Below are positions 7,464-9,021 of a stretch of 9,021 nt of DNA, one piece after another (within the stretch, counting starts at the first letter, position 1; every line of letters begins with the position of its first letter). The position numbers and the translations under genes were made by a program. Below the pieces are notes generated by a model. It worked only from the letters and a program-made list of their open reading frames with translations, was not told the origin of the DNA and searched no databases. The stretch is from positions 1 to 9,021 of the forward strand of contig CANGRP010000095.1 in assembly GCA_947456005.1 (NCBI GenBank), in the 5' to 3' direction. The DNA is from Caulobacteraceae bacterium. GTDB taxonomy: Bacteria; Pseudomonadota; Alphaproteobacteria; Caulobacterales; Caulobacteraceae.

Positions 7464-7470
7464 CCCCCCT
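7464..7470 (+). other. Frameshift site: C-run in a slippery heptamer
   Basis: The six Cs at 7464-7469 followed by T form C-CCC-CCT in the frame set by the GTG start. This is the X-XXY-YYZ layout of a -1 slippery site. A -1 slip here would read CCC CCC TAC TTC and yield PPYF, the expected protein. A simple one-base loss from a seven-C run explains the sequence equally well. Confidence 0.7.
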
Positions 7471-7490
7471 ACTTCGCCAGCCAGCTCGGC

Positions 7491-7913
7491 GTGAGCCTCG
7501 CCGTCGTCGGCGGAGCCTTCGGCCTTGTGAGGCTGATGGACATCTGGCTGGATCCGGTGATCGGCCTTGGCATGGACCGTACGCGAACCCGGTTCGGGCG
7601 GTACAGGGTCTGGATGATGGCCGGCGCGCCGGTGCTGATCGTCTCCGTCTACATGCTCTACAACGCGCCCAAGGGCGCGACGCTCGCCTACCTGGTGATC
7701 TGGCTGCTGGCCATGTACCTCGGCCAGTCGATCATGGGGCTCTCGCACTCCGCCTGGGCCGCCGTCCTCGCCAAGACCTACGAGCAGAGATCAAAGATTT
7801 TCGGGATTCTGACCGCTGTGGGCGTGATCGGATCCCTGACGGCCCTCGCCATCCCGATCCTGCTGGAGCAGACGGGCGTCAAGGACGTCAACCCGATCCA
7901 GGCCATAGGCTAG
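7491..7913 (+). CDS. Central fragment of the broken MFS transporter (helices 2-5)
   Basis: If the sequence is taken literally, this open segment encodes 140 residues from GTG 7491 to the amber codon. It holds helices 2-5 and the GPH loop motif GMDRTRTRFGRYRVW between helices 2 and 3. No ribosome site is evident before GTG 7491, and four helices would not make a working transporter. It is best read as part of the pseudogene at 7348-8783. Confidence 0.35.
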   Translation: MSLAVVGGAFGLVRLMDIWLDPVIGLGMDRTRTRFGRYRVWMMAGAPVLIVSVYMLYNAPKGATLAYLVIWLLAMYLGQSIMGLSHSAWAAVLAKTYEQRSKIFGILTAVGVIGSLTALAIPILLEQTGVKDVNPIQAIG

Positions 7914-7919
7914 TTCGTC

Positions 7920-8783
7920 ATGGTCATGATCCCCATCACCCTCCTGATCGCGGTGATCCCGACCCCGGAGACCATCAGCCGCGACGACGGCGGCCGCTTC
8001 ACGCTGGCCGACTACGCCAAGCTTTTCAGCCGCGGGAACGTCCTCCGGATCCTCGCGGCGGACCTCTTCGTCACCCTCGGGCCAGGCTGGATGGCCGCCC
8101 TGTACATGTTCTTCTTCACCAGCACACGGGGCTTCTCGCAGACTGGCGCCAGCCTGTTGCTGATGGTCTACATCGTCGCCGGCTTTGTGGGCGCGCCGCT
8201 CACGGCCGCCCTGGCCAACCGCATCAGCAAGCACCGGGCGCTGATGCTGACGACCACCCTCTACTCGCTGGGCCTGATCCTGCTTTTGTTCCTGCCGAAG
8301 GGGAACTTCGCCTGGTTTGTCCCCGCCATGGCCATCGAAGGCGCCCTCGCCGCCGGCTTCGGGGTCATGATCCGCGCCATCACCGCGGATGTCGGCGACG
8401 AGCTCCGACTGGAGGGCGGGCGCGAGCAGATCGGACTCCTCTATGCGCTTACTGCAGCCACCAGCAAGCTGGCCGGGGCCTTTTCGATTTTCCTAACCTT
8501 CAACGTCCTCGCCCTAGTCGGCTACGACGCCAAGGCGGGCGCCACGAATACCCCCGAGCAGGTGCTGGGGCTGGAGTTGGCCTTCATCATCGGCCCGATC
8601 ATCTTCGTCATGCTCGCGGGCGCCTGCTTCATCGGCTACAAGCTGGACGCCACCGCCCACGCCGAAATCCGCAGGCAGCTGGATGAGCGGGATGGCCATA
8701 CCGAGGTGGCCTATGACGAGGCTGCGGTGCTGGAAGGCCTGACCGGCGAGCCCGGCGGCCACTCGTCCGTGGACCGGCGTTAG
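7920..8783 (+). CDS. C-terminal fragment of the broken MFS transporter (helices 6-12)
   Basis: This open segment of 287 residues starts at the first ATG after the amber codon and is in the same frame as the piece before it. It holds most of helix 6 (MIPITLLIAVIP), the central cytoplasmic loop with TISRDDGGRFTLADYAKLFSRGN, and helices 7-12, ending in a charged tail (about 255-287). Automatic annotation may call it a separate MFS protein. The lack of a good ribosome site and the start inside a helix argue that it is the rear of the pseudogene. Confidence 0.4.
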   Translation: MVMIPITLLIAVIPTPETISRDDGGRFTLADYAKLFSRGNVLRILAADLFVTLGPGWMAALYMFFFTSTRGFSQTGASLLLMVYIVAGFVGAPLTAALANRISKHRALMLTTTLYSLGLILLLFLPKGNFAWFVPAMAIEGALAAGFGVMIRAITADVGDELRLEGGREQIGLLYALTAATSKLAGAFSIFLTFNVLALVGYDAKAGATNTPEQVLGLELAFIIGPIIFVMLAGACFIGYKLDATAHAEIRRQLDERDGHTEVAYDEAAVLEGLTGEPGGHSSVDRR

Positions 8784-8794
8784 GTTCTGAAGCC

Positions 8795-8870
8795 CAACGG
8801 CCTGCCCACCCGGCTTCGCTGGGAGCTCCCCGTGGCGGGGAGCAGAGGAGGGGCGGCTGAGAGGCCGTTG
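8795..8870. repeat. Inverted-repeat unit A downstream of the transporter
   Basis: CAACGGCCT (8795-8803) pairs exactly with AGGCCGTTG (8862-8870). The pair encloses two smaller hairpins: CCCGGC-TTC-GCTGGG (8809-8823, one mismatch) and GCTCCCC-GTGGC-GGGGAGC (8825-8843, seven exact pairs). The unit begins 12 bases after the transporter stop and could stop or protect a transcript, but no T-run follows any stem. Its right arm is shared with unit B. Confidence 0.6.
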
Positions 8871-8991
8871 ACCCCCTCAGTCAGCTTCGCTGACAGCTCC
8901 CCCTTGGGGGAGCAATTGACCGCTCTAATTCCTCCCCCCCGGGGGAGGTGGCGCGCGAAAGCGCGGCGGAGGGGGTCAACGGAATCTCAGC
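8856..8991. repeat. Inverted-repeat unit B with nested hairpins (REP/MITE-like)
   Basis: The 23-base arms at 8856-8878 and 8969-8991 are inverted copies with 21 of 23 matches; the core is CCGTTGACCCCCTC. The 90 bases between them hold four more hairpins in a row: GTCAGC-TTC-GCTGAC (8880-8894), GCTCCCCC-TT-GGGGGAGC (8896-8913), CCTCCCCC-CC-GGGGGAGG (8931-8948) and CGCGC-GAAA-GCGCG (8952-8965). Such modular intergenic palindromes are common in Caulobacteraceae-like genomes. No coding frame is evident inside it. Confidence 0.75.
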
Positions 8992-9002
8992 AGACCCGCT
9001 CA

Positions 9003-9017
9003 CCGGCCTTCGGTCGG
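9003..9017. repeat. Hairpin at the window edge, probably part of another repeat unit
   Basis: CCGGCC-TTC-GGTCGG can form six pairs, one of them G-T, around a TTC loop. The same loop occurs in the hairpins at 8809-8823 and 8880-8894. The unit is cut by the end of the window. Confidence 0.4.
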
Positions 9018-9021
9018 AGCT

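Larger units (their letters stand above)
7348..8783 (+). pseudogene. GPH/MelB-type MFS transporter broken by a frameshift and an amber codon
   Basis: Three reading pieces add up to one 12-helix sugar/cation symporter-like protein of the GPH branch of the major facilitator superfamily. The frame opened by GTG at 7348 encodes helix 1 (LAFAAISLPLAALGLSVGVQLPP) and then ends at TGA 7492-7494. Adding one base to the six-C run at 7464-7469 restores VQLPPYFASQLGVSLAVVGG and joins the frame that carries the family motif DIWLDPVIGLGMDRTRTRFG. That frame meets TAG at 7911-7913, at the start of helix 6, and continues without further damage to TAG at 8781-8783. The repaired protein would be 478 residues, a normal length for the family. 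TGG (Trp189) to TAG is the simplest origin of the amber codon. Two separate lesions favour real decay over a single read error, but both are one-base changes, so assembly error remains possible. The solute is unknown; the SDR gene upstream suggests a shared catabolic role. Confidence 0.85.

Noticed and set aside
7340..8686. A 448-codon open frame overlapping the broken transporter
   Set aside because: Its translation is Arg/Pro/His-rich without membrane helices or motifs, and it starts inside the transporter's ribosome site. It is a high-GC shadow of the transporter frame.
8825..8843. Rho-independent terminator after the transporter
   Set aside because: The stem is good but is followed by a purine-rich tract instead of a T-run. 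It is listed only as a hairpin within a repeat.
8795..9021. Palindromic cluster as a CRISPR array
   Set aside because: The units are of different length and sequence, have no regular direct repeats or spacers, and no cas gene is nearby.

Overview
The window is GC-rich, with alphaproteobacterial-style genes. Protein types, Caulobacter-like promoter motifs (TTGACGC and GCTAGAAC) and the G/C-run hairpin repeats between genes suggest a member of the Caulobacteraceae (Caulobacter, Phenylobacterium or Brevundimonas type). This assignment is inference from the sequence, not a database match.

Layout. Bases 1-167 are non-coding and hold a fragment of a hairpin repeat. On the minus strand lie a single-domain old-yellow-enzyme flavin oxidoreductase (168-1244) and, 32 bases upstream of it in the same direction, a secreted S46 dipeptidyl-peptidase (1277-3343). 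These two are probably co-transcribed from a promoter near 3385-3413. A 164-base divergent intergenic region follows. On the plus strand is a tight three-gene exporter operon: FtsX/DevC-type permease (3508-4650), ABC ATPase (4647-5345) and HlyD-type membrane fusion protein (5342-6268). Each pair overlaps by the four bases ATGA. After 72 bases, which include a candidate promoter, comes an SDR dehydrogenase of the 3-hydroxyacyl-CoA dehydrogenase (MFE-2-like) type (6341-7246). Then comes a GPH/MelB-type MFS transporter (7348-8783) broken by a one-base frameshift in a C-run and an in-frame amber codon. The window closes with 238 non-coding bases packed with nested inverted repeats.

How the genes work together. 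The ABC operon encodes an inner-membrane exporter with its periplasmic adaptor (DevBCA/MacAB-like architecture). No outer-membrane TolC-type partner is present, so one must be encoded elsewhere. The peptidase works in the periplasm on oligopeptides and carries the glycine that marks DPP7-like rather than DPP11-like specificity. The OYE, SDR and MFS genes suggest small-molecule or lipid catabolism, but nothing ties them to a named substrate.

I see no clearly new multi-gene system. The most notable signals are the doubly damaged transporter, whose frameshift lies exactly on a C-CCC-CCT slippery heptamer, and the nested, mutually exclusive inverted repeats at the right end.
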